A stretch of 64,000 nucleotides of DNA from Tomocerus qinae (GCA_020055645.1 CM034548.1:15872001-15936000), one strand, 5' to 3'; numbered from the stretch's first letter, positions 11,664 to 23,434 are shown. A program made the numbers and translations. Notes: generated from the letters alone by a model not told the origin.

Positions 11664-12862
11664 CTACCCATGCAAAAAGTGTAAGCTAGTGCCTATTTTT
11701 CTACCGGGCAAAGTCCAACAAATGATTATTCAAAACGTATTCAAATTTCCAACCTCTGTGCGTTCCAGCCCCAGCTACAGAAAAGTTCTTTGTTCCCAAT
11801 GCAAATAGATGCAGGCTAGTGCCTATCATTCTACCGGACAAAGTCCAGCGAACAATTATTCAAAACGTATTCAAATTTCCAGCCTCTGTGCGTTCCAGCC
11901 AGCCCCCACTACAGAAAATTTCTTTGCTCCCCATGCAAAAATTGTAAGCTAGTGCCTATTTTTCTACCGGGCAAAGTTCTACAAATGATTATTCAAAACG
12001 TATTCAAATTTTGAACCTCTGTGCGTTCCAGCCCCAGCTACAGAAAAGTTCTTTGTTCCCCATGCAAATAGGAGCAGGCTAGTGTCTATCATTCTCCCGG
12101 ACAAAGTCCAGCGAATAATTATTCAAAACGAATTCAAATTTCCAGCCTCTGTGCGTTCCAGCCAGCCCCCACTACAGAAAATGTTTTTGTTCCCCATGCA
12201 AATAGGAGCAGGCTAGTGCCTATCATTCTACCGGACAAAGTCCAGCGAACAATTATTCAAAACGTATTCAAATTTCCAACCTCTGTGCGTTCAAGCCACA
12301 ACGACAGAAAAGTTCTTTGTTCCCCATGCAAATAGGAGCAGGCTAGTGCCTATCATTCTACCGGACAAAGTCCAGCGAACAATTATTCAAAACGTATTCA
12401 AATTTCCAACCTCTGTGAGTTCAAGCCACAACGACAGAAAAGTTCTTTGTTCCCCATGCAAATAGGAGCAGGCTAGTGCCTATCATTCTACCGGACAAAG
12501 TCCAGCGAACAATTATTCAAAACGTATTCAAATTTCCAACCTCTGTGCGTTCAAGCCACAACTACAGAAAAGTTCTTTGTTCCCCATGCAAAAAGTGTAA
12601 GCTAGTGCCTATTTTTCTACCGGGCAAAGTCCAACAAATGATTATTCAAAACGTATTCAAATTTACAACCTCTGTGCGTTCCAGCCCCAGCTACAGAAAA
12701 GTTCTTTGTTCCCAATGCAAATGGATGTAGAGTAGTGCCTATTATTCTACCGGACAAAGTCCAGCGAACAATTATTCAAAACGTATTCAAATTTCCAACC
12801 TCTGTGCATTCCAGCCCCAACTGCAGAAAAGTTCTTTGTTCCCCATGCAAATAGGTGTAGGC
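11664..12862 (+). repeat. nine-unit ~130 bp tandem array with octamer-type sites
   Basis: Nine successive copies of a ~130 bp unit can be followed by the shared string TTCAAAACGTATTCAAATTT or close variants, whose core (CAAAACG) starts at 11731, 11861, 11994, 12124, 12258, 12388, 12518, 12647 and 12777. Each unit repeats the same candidate sites. ATGCAAAT (octamer) is exact at 11799, 12062, 12196, 12326, 12456, 12715 and 12845, and appears as ATGCAAAA in three others. In most units CTTTGTT lies four bases before the octamer. Most also carry CAAAGTCCA, and many AACAATTATT. The array is non-coding; a frame through it (12476-12730) only exists because 130 bp units shift phase slowly. It ends about 85 bp before a TATA box, so an upstream activating role is plausible but inferred. 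Confidence 0.93.
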
Positions 12863-12945
12863 TGGACCCTAGACTTTGGACCTTCTCCTCATCGTCCATT
12901 TTCCAGTTAGTACATGTTGCCGTTTAAACAAAGGAAAAAAAATCA

Positions 12946-12981
12946 TATAAATAGGGGTTCTCGAACGATTAGAACTCACTG
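12946..12981 (+). promoter_or_regulatory. core promoter: TATA box plus initiator
   Basis: TATAAATA lies at 12946-12953. An initiator-like TCACTG lies at 12976-12981, so its central A is 32 bp after the first T of the TATA box, the spacing expected of a TATA/Inr promoter. Transcription would start near 12978. A 5' UTR then runs to a good donor (TTG|GTGAGT) at 13113/13114, with the acceptor at 13233, before the ATG at 13263. Confidence 0.7.
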
Positions 12982-13262
12982 TCACTCTGAATTTTGTGCC
13001 GATGACATCTAACTAAAAACGCTCTGCCAAGCTTTGAAGAGGTTTTCTTACTCTGTGTCACGACTTACGAATTTTGAAGTTTTCTATCTACCTGTCTCGA
13101 AAACTGCAAATTGGTGAGTAGTAAAATTTTTCACAGTCTCCGATTTTTCTCTCAAAAATCCATTTTAATTTATTTCAAGCGAGTAGTAAGTCATAAGTCA
13201 CATCAAATATTAATCTTTTGATTCCATTTTCAGTACGAAAGTGACTTCCCCCGGCCCAGAAG

Positions 13263-15927
13263 ATGCCTTCAAGGAACAAGAACGTCGCTCCGGGAAGGTA
13301 ATGCTTACTTATTTTATAATTGCTTAAAGTAAAATTTTCCATGTTCCATGTTAGTTTGAACATGATAATTTATTTTATTTTAGTTTGGTGTTTTATAGAT
13401 TGAAGCGCACTGTCTAATTTTCAAATTCTTATTTTATTCATTTTCCTAGATACAACTGTGGAAAATGCAAAGTGACATCCCCACCGCCAGTCAACAACGT
13501 CAGACGGAGTTTTACGAAGAAAAGACAGGCCGTCGTAAAGGAATTCATAAGACGTTATCCAACAGGACTTTCTGGACTTAAAGGACCCCGCTCAGAAGTA
13601 TTGGCTGCTGGACTCTACCATTTTATGGTTAACTCTGAAAATGATACGGATGTAAAACTCTCTGATGTCAAGAGATGGATCAAAGAGCATTCGTGGATTG
13701 CAGAAGTAAGCTATTTTTCATACTCGTAATATTTTCTATTTTTATTCGCCCAAGCTTGTGTAAGAAGAGACAGTCAATACGCTAAACTTATTTCAAACTA
13801 TACTTTAGATACGCTGTTTTTAAAATTTTATCTAAGAAGTTTTGTAAGAAATTTTCTCAGTCAAATTCGATATTTTTCAGTTTTCTCAGTGAATGTTACA
13901 ACAAAATGAAATGATAATTTTTTTATACAACTTATCTTTACTACTATATAAACGTAAAGTGGGACATGTGCGTGGAATTCTGTCGGTATTCTTGTATAAT
14001 TAAACGTTATACGTATGTCCGTTTCGTTTTGTAATAATTGAAAGTTGTATGTATGTCCGTATCGTTTTGTAATGAATGGACAACCAGTTTTGATTTTGTT
14101 TTACTTTCAACACGCTTAGGCATCAAAAATTGGTCTACTAAACAATCAACGATCTATCGATGAAATTCGAACCAATGCACAATTGCTAGAAAATTACTTA
14201 TTTCAACATTTTACTAGCGCATTGTACCAGGGATGCAGAAAGTGTTACATAAATGTCTTAATTTGGTCTGATAATTAAACTCTGAAGTTATGACTGTTGA
14301 TTTTTCTCAAACGTGATTTCTTTTTTAGGGCCTTCAGACTCCTCGACGTAGTTCTCGATTGGAATCTGTCGCTACTCCACCACATTCACCAGTACCGGTG
14401 CTAAATCCGACCCGGATGATTACACGGAATTCATTAAGGCGCTTGGGTACACAAAATGATCGTCGTCCAAATGACCCAATACAACAACAGAGAGTCCCTA
14501 CTCCAACACATCACAGCCCCCTCAACGTAGATCCACCAAATGTTCCTAATCAAAATGAATTACCTCAACAACAAGCCGTAGATGCACCAAATGGTCCAAT
14601 TGAAAATGAACAAGACATCATGGAAGTACCAAATGCTCCTATTGGAAATGAACAAGACTTCGTGGATGTGCCACTTGATCCATTTGGAAATGAACAAGAC
14701 ATCATGGCTGTGCAACTTGATCCATTTGTAAATGACGAAGACGTCGAGTATGTACCAAATGATCCGATTGGAAATCAACAAGCCGTCGTGGATGTACCAA
14801 ATGATCCGATTGGAAATCAACAAGACGTCGTGGATGTACCAAATGATCCGATTGGAAATGAACAAGACGTCGTGGATGTACCAAATGATCCGATTGGAAA
14901 TCAACAAAACATCGTGGATGCACCCAATGGTCCAATTGATAATGATGAAGACGTCATTTATGTACCACATGATCCATATGGAAATGACGAAGACGACGTG
15001 TATGTACCTCCAATTGGAAATGAACTAGACGTCGTGCATGTACCAAATGAACGAGAACAAGAAGCCGGGCCTGTTTCACACCGTTGTCCCTTATTGGTTA
15101 ATCCCCGAGTTCTTGCAAACTCATCACCAGTTTCGCGATTTTACAACCTCGTCTATCCTTGTTTTCCTTCAGGATCACATGCCTTTCAACGAACATGTAA
15201 GTTTCCAAAAATTAAATAAGCGATAAATTAATTTTCTATATATCTATATATCACATTAATGGAAACGGGTTAAGAACTAAAGAAACTAAAATTTTATGTT
15301 GAAGGTTACGGCACGGCTCAACCTGGAAATTGTCATAGCTGTTCAGGACGGAATACCACCCGCTATCAAAAGCAAAAAATCTTGGATGAATATTCTGCAA
15401 CCCTTGACAATTTGAAAAGGATGGATGCCTTTTTTTGTGCACACCCTCCACTCCGTCATGCCCTTATCCACCTCCACAAATTGGGAAGAGTATTGTATCG
15501 TTGCCAATCTACTTTCGTTAGTGCAGAGAGGCGATCCGAACTTTTTACCGAGTATGTGAAACAGAAAGGAGTCAATAATTACCAATTTGTGAAACCGGAA
15601 ACAAATCAGCCTGCAGCTTCGAGTTCAACTTCGGCAAATAATTCCGTTGCGCTTGCGATCCCTGCTACTCGGAGCACTGCGACTGCGACCGCGACCGCTG
15701 ATGAACAAAGCGCTGCTAACCATTCAATGAACGAAGACTCCAATCGTCCCTCTACTCCTCATGCAGAAGACTCCAATCGTCCCTCTACTCCTCATGCAGA
15801 AGACTCCAATCGTCCCTCTACTCCTCATGCAGAAGACTCCAATCGTCCCTCTACTCCTCATGCAGAAGACTCCAATCGTCCCTCTACTCCTCATGCAGCT
15901 CAACAACCCCAACCTCCGACTCAATGA
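13263..15927 (+). CDS. unrecognised repeat-bearing 593-residue protein
   Basis: Four coding exons join in frame: 13263-13297, 13450-13705, 14329-15196 and 15305-15927. A non-coding first exon at about 12978-13113 is likely. I do not recognise the family. Residues 12-130 are basic and include a CGKC pair (Cys15, Cys18) and a segment RRSFTKKRQAVVKEFIRRYP that looks helical. A Ser/Arg-rich stretch (RRSSRLES, RNSLRRLG) follows. Residues ~177-340 are 11-12 acidic repeats of 14 residues (DVVDVPNDPIGNEQ). Residues ~387-480 form a globular-looking region with Cys387, Cys396 and Cys399 (GNCHSC) and helices (HALIHLHKLGRVLYRCQS). The C-terminus has five identical 11-residue repeats (EDSNRPSTPHA) and ends QPQPPTQ. 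No signal peptide or membrane segment is visible, so a nuclear or cytoplasmic protein is likely. Splice sites are consensus and all phases agree. Confidence 0.8.
14566..15058 (+). repeat. in-frame 42 bp tandem repeats (14 residues)
   Basis: Eleven to twelve degenerate units of 42 bp encode variants of DVVDVPNDPIGNEQ within exon 3 of the unrecognised gene. The central units (14760-14930) are almost identical in DNA and the outer ones diverge. That is the usual pattern of unequal exchange. The array keeps the reading frame throughout except for one shorter unit near 15010. Confidence 0.92.
15733..15897 (+). repeat. five identical 33 bp coding repeats (11 residues)
   Basis: Five copies of a 33 bp unit encoding EDSNRPSTPHA appear identical at the nucleotide level. 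Perfect identity implies recent expansion or continuing homogenisation, so copy number may vary between individuals. Confidence 0.95.
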
Positions 15928-16075
15928 ATTAACCTCGTAATACAAGGTATGTGTGAAAATAATTAAATAGCCTTTACCTATTATCGAAAATATTTTGTAA
16001 ATTTTTGATGTGTTTGGATATGTAACATTTATTAAGTAATTGCACGCATTTCTATCTATGAAAATTATACCTATC

Positions 16076-16860
16076 TTTTCTTATTTCTGACCTTTCTTCT
16101 TATTATTCTAGTACATTTTTTGTTTTTGAAGTGAAAGTAACCTAATTATGATTTTGTAGTAGTGAAAGTAGTCCATTAGAGATGTATAATGAATTGTAGA
16201 AAGATTGTAATCAAAACTTAATAATTAATATCACTAGATAGATGGTAGATTAGTAAAATACAATATATCTTTCCTAAATCTGATCTTTGTTCTTGTTATT
16301 TTAGTACATTTAGCGTTTGTTATGGGAGAAAATTTAACTTAATTATAATTTTGTAGTGGTGAAAGTAGTACATTAGAGATATATAATGAATTGTAGAAAG
16401 GTTGTAATCAAAACTTAATAATTAATAAAACTAGATAGATGGTAGATTAGTAAAATACAATATATTTTTCCTTAAATCTGATCTTTGTTTTTGTTATTTT
16501 TAGTACATTTAGCGTTTGTTTTGGGAGAAAATGTAACTTAGTTATAATTTTGTATTGGTGAAAGTAGTGCGAGATATATAATGAATTGTTGAAAGGTTGT
16601 AATCAAAACTTAATAATATAAAACATTATATAGATGGTAGATTAGTAAAATACAATTTCTTTTCTTAAATCTGATCTTTGTTCTTGTTATTTTAGTACAT
16701 TTAGCGTTTGTTATGGGAGAAAATGTAATTTAATTATGATTTTGTAGTGGTGAAAGTAGTGTATTAGAGATATAATGAATTTTAGACAGATTGTAATCAA
16801 AACTTAATAATTAATAATCCTAGATAGATGGTAGGTTAGGAAAATACAATTAAGAGTTTA
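16076..16860 (+). repeat. four-unit ~195 bp tandem array downstream of the orphan gene
   Basis: Four AT-rich units can be aligned by the string TTTAGTACATTTAGCGTTTG, with the GTACATT core at 16111, 16304, 16503 and 16695 (periods of about 193, 199 and 192 bp). Shared parts also include TGTAATCAAAACTTAATAAT and AGATAGATGGTAGATTAG. The first copy is the most diverged. The array starts about 150 bp after the stop codon, so it may lie in the 3' UTR or just beyond. No ORF runs through it. Confidence 0.92.
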
Positions 16861-18309
16861 TCGTGTTCATTTGTGTAAACTTTTGTTATTTATTTTGAAT
16901 TTTAAATCAGGTAATTAATGATGTATGAAATAATTATTAATGATGAAAGTAAATTATATTTCTTGATTCTATTTGAAAACATTTAGTTCTTATTTCCATC
17001 ACTGCATAGCATTAGATAGAAAATTTAACTTCTTATATGGCATATTTAAAAATATATATCCATTTTAACACCCACCATTGGTTAGTAATTGAGTTCTAGG
17101 TGCCATGTACAATTAGAAAGCATTTATTGATGAAATCAGAAATAATTTTTAACAATGCTAGTTCATCATAAGTTTTTATTACTTTAATTTTAACAGGTGA
17201 CAGAATTCTACAATAACACTTGCATTGCAATTTCAGCCCGATAAATTGTTTCAGTAGTTAGATGCATTAAAATTCCGCATGAATGGGGCTACATACTTAG
17301 TGCACCGGGGAGATTTATGTCCATATTAGAGAGATAGTAAATAGCGCATTGCATCTATACTAACAGCAATTATTTCAATCAACTACAAGAAAATATTAAC
17401 AACCAAGAATATTAAACAGAATATTATCAAGAATATTTGGGGTAATAAAATAATAATATGCCATCTAACAGTATAGCATGAAAATGTTATCTTAAGTACA
17501 CTGCGTTGTAATGTAAAACTATCAGTAAAATTTGCAACCCCTGAAAATATCCACAAAACATAAAAAATTATACTAAGACTCAATAAATATAGACAAAAAT
17601 ATTAAACAATTCGTACATGAAAACAGTACGAAATTTTCTAGGTACTGATTGTGCAAAGCACTTAAATTACAGTCTAATATATCAGAAATATAGTTAAAGG
17701 TCCCGTCTAATTTGGCTTCTTGGATTTCATTACAAATACAATGAAGCCCGAAACTTCACCGTCGTCTTACTTATTAGATTCTCCTGAAAAATGGTCCAAA
17801 GATGTTTAATATTTAAGCTATTCTTTTATGGTTCCCTCATTTGGTCCTTCGACTTACAAAATCAGTATGCATTTAGGGAAAATAAATTGATTTAATAACA
17901 TAGGCTACAAGAAATCTACACTTTGTATAGAAAATTAACATGAAATGCTTTTGAAAGGATAAATACTTTCCTGAACTGATTAATTAGAATTATTACAACA
18001 GAATTTTGCCCCTGCATCAATGCATCGTAAGAGTTAAAGATATTTTCTATGATGCGCGTATTTCATATTGTGTAATGATGATCTATAGTTATTTAGGTAA
18101 AAGGATTACGTAATTGTTTAGCATACAATTCTAGAATCTACATATATTAAGACAGAGAAAGGTAAATTTATGTTCTCATTTGCGTAGTAATATATTATCA
18201 GCTAATTTGGCATATATTTTAATTGTCATGCATATTTCATATAGAGTTACTACAGAAAAACTATAGAATTGCATGGAGTTGACAATAAATGACTGCCACC
18301 AAAAGATGT
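16861..18309. other. intergenic region between convergent genes
   Basis: This is AT-rich sequence without a supportable gene or repeat. It separates the 3' ends of the orphan gene (plus) and tryptophan hydroxylase (minus) and probably includes the hydroxylase 3' UTR. Confidence 0.5.
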
Positions 18310-21300
18310 TCATTCGTCTCCCGGTTCAAGTTGCATCCCATCATGCAGCATATGGGCGATCCCTTCTATATCCACCGTCTCATCTTGCTCGTGTATCTTC
18401 TTCAGAGCATTTCTCACTATACAAAGATCTCCCCGAAGCTCGGATACCAGTGCTGCGATTTTCTGTGCATTACTTAATATATCGACACTTTGAGTGTACG
18501 GATTGTAACGTACTCCGAATGGGCGTTGAATCTTTCCAGCAAATTCTCTGTAGAAAAATCAATTTTGTACTCTTCTTAATAATCTATCATCATTTATCTA
18601 TGAAAATGTGAATAATCGAAGAAATTATAACTACGCAGAGTAAGCCATGGACTTTGAGATGAGATAGAGTTTAAAGTGTTCAAAAATTAGCCTTGAATAT
18701 AAAACCAATGCAATTTATATTACATATTTATCTATAATATGATATTGTGGAAGAATGCTAAACCTATTCATGTATATCAATCTTTTTTATTCATTTACGT
18801 CATTTACTGACCTCATCTTTTCCTTTGCGTCTTCGAATGAATCTGAATAAAAGTAGGCGTTTTGGTAGGATGTAATTATGCACTCTTCTTTAGCAGTAAC
18901 TTCAGGGTCGAAAGGTCTTGTTTTCTCAGCTGCATCCAAAGAGTGTTTCAATTCAGCCACGGACGACAATAAACCGGCACCATACACTCTCAGTTCGTTC
19001 CCTTGTTTGCACAGCCCAAACTCAACCGTGAAAAAATAGCACTAAAGGAAACCAGTCAAGTAAAGGAAGGATAAGAATATTTTGCTCAGAGGTTTAGACC
19101 TTATCAGATGCATTCTAATTGCTCAAACTCAAGAATGCTGGAGGAAATACAGTCAAATTATTACGAATTGACTGCTACGGCATGGCTTGCAACTACTTTG
19201 AGCATTTAAGATTGGAAATGATGCTATTTAACTAATTTATGTATAATATATATTTACAGTAGCTATTTTGCTGACTTCTTCATCAGAAGCTCCCAGAGAC
19301 GCCAGACCAATTTCTTGAGAAAACTGTGCAAATGATGGATTTGCTAACAACGGCATATGACCCAACAGTTCATGACAGCAGTCCCTAGTACAAAAAGTTA
19401 CGAAATACGTGCAAATATTTTGTTTTCTCTATAATATTTCTCTATTTTAAATGTAAAAATATTATCATTGTGTTCATGAAAACAAATCTAACGGTTCTGG
19501 AGTGTAGAATGGGTCTGAAGAATGTCGAATGTATTGAGTGCAATGAAACACCCGAAAAGCCAGTCCTGCCAAAAAATCTCGTGGCGATAGATATCCTGCC
19601 ACAGGGCGCAAGGTGAAACCAGTTTTCCCTAGTTTTTAGGAAGTACTGCCGGTCATTTTTAGTTCATAGTTCTCATTATTATATTAATAACAATTAAAAT
19701 ACAAAATTAATATTACTTTTCAAAAAAACGTTCAAATCTTGCAGCTGAGGAATGTTATCTTCTCTGTATCCGCAAAATTCAATAAGCTGGTCCCAATTCT
19801 CCAAATACTCTTTACAAGCATACTTTGGGTACAGCTTGTGCAACTCCAAGAAAACCGTTCCCCTACACATTATATACATGAAGTAGAAATCTAACAGAAA
19901 TTATACTGATTTACATTCGCAATAATGTTTCTGCTTACCATGTCTTGATTTCTTCTTTTGTGTACTCAATGCGAGGAATTGGTTGTCCACTAGAAAGTTT
20001 TATTACAAGAAGGAAGAAAGAAATTATATTTTTATATAAAAATTGGCAACATATTTAAAAACTGTACTGAAGATTTTAGAATGCTTCTTACTATTTATAT
20101 GCCATGGCCAAATCTGCAAAGTATTTACGACGTTTTCTGTACACCGGATCTTTGAATCCCTATAAAAGCAATTTCATTATTCATAACACAAATAAATGAA
20201 AGAGTAACTTGCGAACTATAGGAAGACGGCTACTTATAACCTAAGTTGCATATCCGGGAAATTATCTACAACATTATCTTAATAAATAGATCACATTACT
20301 GAAAATATGATTTATGCTACTGTATTACATAACCTTTGTATAGCCCAGTTTAGGGGATGATTTAAATTCCATTTAAGTGGACGTAGCGAGTTGGCATGTA
20401 GTGCGTGACTCATTTCGGCATAAATTATAGTTATAATGTGTATACAGTACAGTGGTTGGTGTAACTTATCAATATCATAACTATTTAGTACTTACCAAGG
20501 GTAAGTGGTAGGACTTAGCAACTATTATACCTTAAATATCTAAGCATAATTGGAAAAAGTTAGAAAATAGTTACGGGGTGATCTGCGTCCAAATCTGACC
20601 CGTACATAAGTACTCGTTGACTGTGATCCAAATCAGCAATTTTTCTTGGGAACCAAGGCATATCTCCAAAATCTGAAACAGTGTAAAGTATTTTATTTGT
20701 GCTGCCGGTGCTGTATAGTAGTTTAACATTTGGTTAGGCTTTAGATCTTAATGTATATTGTATATTTAAATAAATAACTCCAACAATATGCCGATATTTA
20801 TTTATCTGTATGAAATGTGCATGGCTTTCATGAAATGTGTGTATTTATGGTAAATACTGACTCCTCTCTGACTACTTCCTGCAACATATTATATCTTTTA
20901 TTACTTTATTACATATAGATATTGAAATCTTGGCGAATGACTATAAAAACTACACATAATTTACTAATCCTGACGTACCTACCCATTTTTTAACTAACAT
21001 CACTTATATTTTTGGATAAATATCCTGCTATTTAAAAATATTTTGTTTTTGTTACCTTGCTACCAATAATTAAATGAATATCGGTAGAAAAGGCATGGGA
21101 ACGTGAATTGTGATGAAAGAATGTTTTTACAAGATAGTCATTATGTTAAAGGAATTAAGACAATGCTTCCTTTCAAATTTCTCTGTAATCTGAATTAAAA
21201 AACACATTAAAAATGGTCCATTTCTGTGATTTTTGTCTCTTGACATTGTTTGAGATTTCTGTGACTAGTTTGCCTACTATGTAAACGGAATCAAAATGGA

Positions 21301-23434
21301 AAAATGGCCAAAAAGTTTTTATTACATTTCCCCGACGCCGTTTTAGAAAACAAAAAAATAAAGGTAAAATGCATATTAAAATTTGGTAGGTAAATTGTCC
21401 AGAAAAATTATGTATCCACATCAAGTATAGGTAGAAGGGATGCCATTGACGGTGCTATACCAGCTACTATGCTTTGCTGGTGAAAATGAGACAAATGGGT
21501 CTTACTCTTTGTTCTTTGATTTCGGCCCTATCCCAAACTCCAAAGTCGAATTCGAAAGATCGAAAGCAAAGTTGTGACGGTAAAGTTATTAATTTCCATT
21601 GTCTCATAAAATGATAAATTGGGTACCTCTACTCTTCAAAAACCTCCCCATTTGTAATGAATGACATAAAATGTTCAAACATATCTGGAATTAGTTCAAG
21701 CTTGGGTAAATTTATTTTCTCTTACAAATATCCTACGAAATAATATTCTTACCATCAATCCACCTTTTATTTCCCTCGCCAAATTTTCTGGTTTTTTTGA
21801 TAACAACAGCATTGCAAAATGCTCTTTCAGTACATGTCAAGTACTCTTTCCCTGGGCGTTTTGTCCGTAGTGTATACACATACTCGTTTCGTGCTAATTG
21901 CTGTGTTATTTTATTTTTAGAAATGAATAATCTTGAAAAAGAAGCCATTTTGGAAATTATTTTGGAAATAAGAAACTAACACGGCCAGCTGAACGATTGA
22001 GAATAGAATAAGAAAGACAACTAAACTAGTAATCGTCTTCCTTAGCATCACAGAGCTACTATGCTAACTAAGGGTTTCTCAAGATTCAAGAACAAAGCAC
22101 AAACTACTAATTATACTGTTCTCCTATTGAGCTGTCAATCACTTCAAATGAGCAATGAAGTAAGATAAGCTAGGGTCCAACTCGTCCTGCAGTGAAATGT
22201 ATGTAAAAAGTACTGCTAGTAACCTTGCACACGAATTACAATTTAACTACTTATTTTATGCTCCAAATATTTATCACGCACTTCTTGATATCGCAAATGA
22301 AAGTTTTCCATCTGTAACAGTTAGTAGTAACCTAAAAAATTCTACAGGTATTCCAATTCCTAAAGTACCAGAACTAAAAGAGCTATCTGTCCTACGATCT
22401 ATGCATTACTTGCCATTAGGATTGAAATTTTGTTATTGTAGTTAGGATTATATATCACCATACAAATCGAACTCCCGGTACTGATAATTGTGTAATAAAC
22501 ACCAATTGTACGTATTTTTATGTAGCTTAACTCCGTTTAAATTTAACTCCGTTTATCTGAGTATACTAGTAATTGTATCAGAATTGTTTTAATTTCCTAG
22601 AAATTTACAGATACTCAGCACATGATGAGATTTAAATCAACTGACTGACAAGTATTACATAAAATGAAACTGTTTCCAATCTATTGTTGCATAATAATAA
22701 TTGGTTACTATATAGCCCAATAACCTACTTACATATGGGCTTCTTATGTAACTTGGTGAAGTAGAGTCAGTAAAGTGCATGGATATTTTATTCACCTGTT
22801 AAGATAATTGCCAATGGATTCTGGGAATTAAGAGAAATGAGATTACCAAAAGAGCTGGTGCTAGAGAGCCCCGGTGTGGGTCGAGGAAACTTTTGCCCCT
22901 CTTCAAAAGAAGTCAAGTTGATAGCTGCCACTTCCTCAGAAAGAGTTTTCATGATTTCGTCCATCAGCCGATTGTCACAATCGACATCCACCATGATCTC
23001 AAACTCGGAAGGTTTTCGCTTTGACTTCCTCGATTCAATGTGAATCACATTCACTCCATTATCTTCAAAAACTTTCAAAGCTCTTGCCAAGCCTCCCACT
23101 TGATTTTTCAATGAAAATATTACGCAGTTGTGATTGGAATTTTTCTGGCTGTCCTCAACTGGCTCAATTGGCTAAATTAGCAAAAATTTTCATTGCTAAT
23201 ACTAAATGGAGGCTATATTGGCAAATTGGCAATCTTATTAAACTAAACTTAAAATATTTTATGAAAACCTAAATTTCTCTTTATTCCTTTTGATATGTTT
23301 TTAAAATCACTAAAATAGTGTATAGTTGAATAGCTTACCTGTTTACGATTAGTGCTTTCTTTCATGGTCCAGTCAGTGCTGTCTCCCATTTTGTAGAGCC
23401 AGAGTCCCAGAATACCTTTTCCTGACCCACTCAT
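18310..23434 (-). CDS. Trh: tryptophan 5-hydroxylase
   Basis: This enzyme hydroxylates tryptophan using tetrahydrobiopterin, ferrous iron and oxygen, the rate-limiting step of serotonin synthesis in neurons. Ten exons join in frame: 23434-23339, 23171-22796, 20672-20575, 20159-20092, 19989-19939, 19862-19717, 19628-19493, 19384-19258, 19041-18812 and 18547-18310, giving 521 residues. Residues ~45-120 are the ACT-type regulatory domain ([31 protein letters not shown]). The catalytic domain starts at [15 protein letters not shown]. The iron ligands are His328, His333 (CHELLGH) and Glu373 (FTVEFGL), with the family's exact 5 and 40 residue spacing. The C-terminal helix is [20 protein letters not shown] rather than phenylalanine or tyrosine hydroxylase is favoured by [28 protein letters not shown] and [12 protein letters not shown]. 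The intron at 20673-22795 is long; the others are mostly under 500 bp. Confidence 0.96.

Noticed and set aside
12476-12730. ORF inside the 130 bp array with CKKCK-like repeats
   Set aside because: It only spans two units, shifts frame with the 130 bp period, and lies upstream of the promoter.
7745-12862. Similar unit length of the BRC coding array (~129 bp) and the non-coding array (~130 bp)
   Set aside because: I compared the two units base by base and saw no shared sequence, so the matching length appears coincidental and not evidence that one derived from the other.
14560-14970. Minus-strand frame with repeated WYIHDVL-type units
   Set aside because: Antisense shadow of the 42 bp coding repeats of the plus-strand gene, which has supporting splice sites and exons on both sides.
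21733-21948. Minus-strand ORF inside the long tryptophan hydroxylase intron, considered as an extra exon
   Set aside because: The flanking exons (22796 and 20672) join in phase and give a family-consistent sequence without it. It resembles no part of the enzyme.
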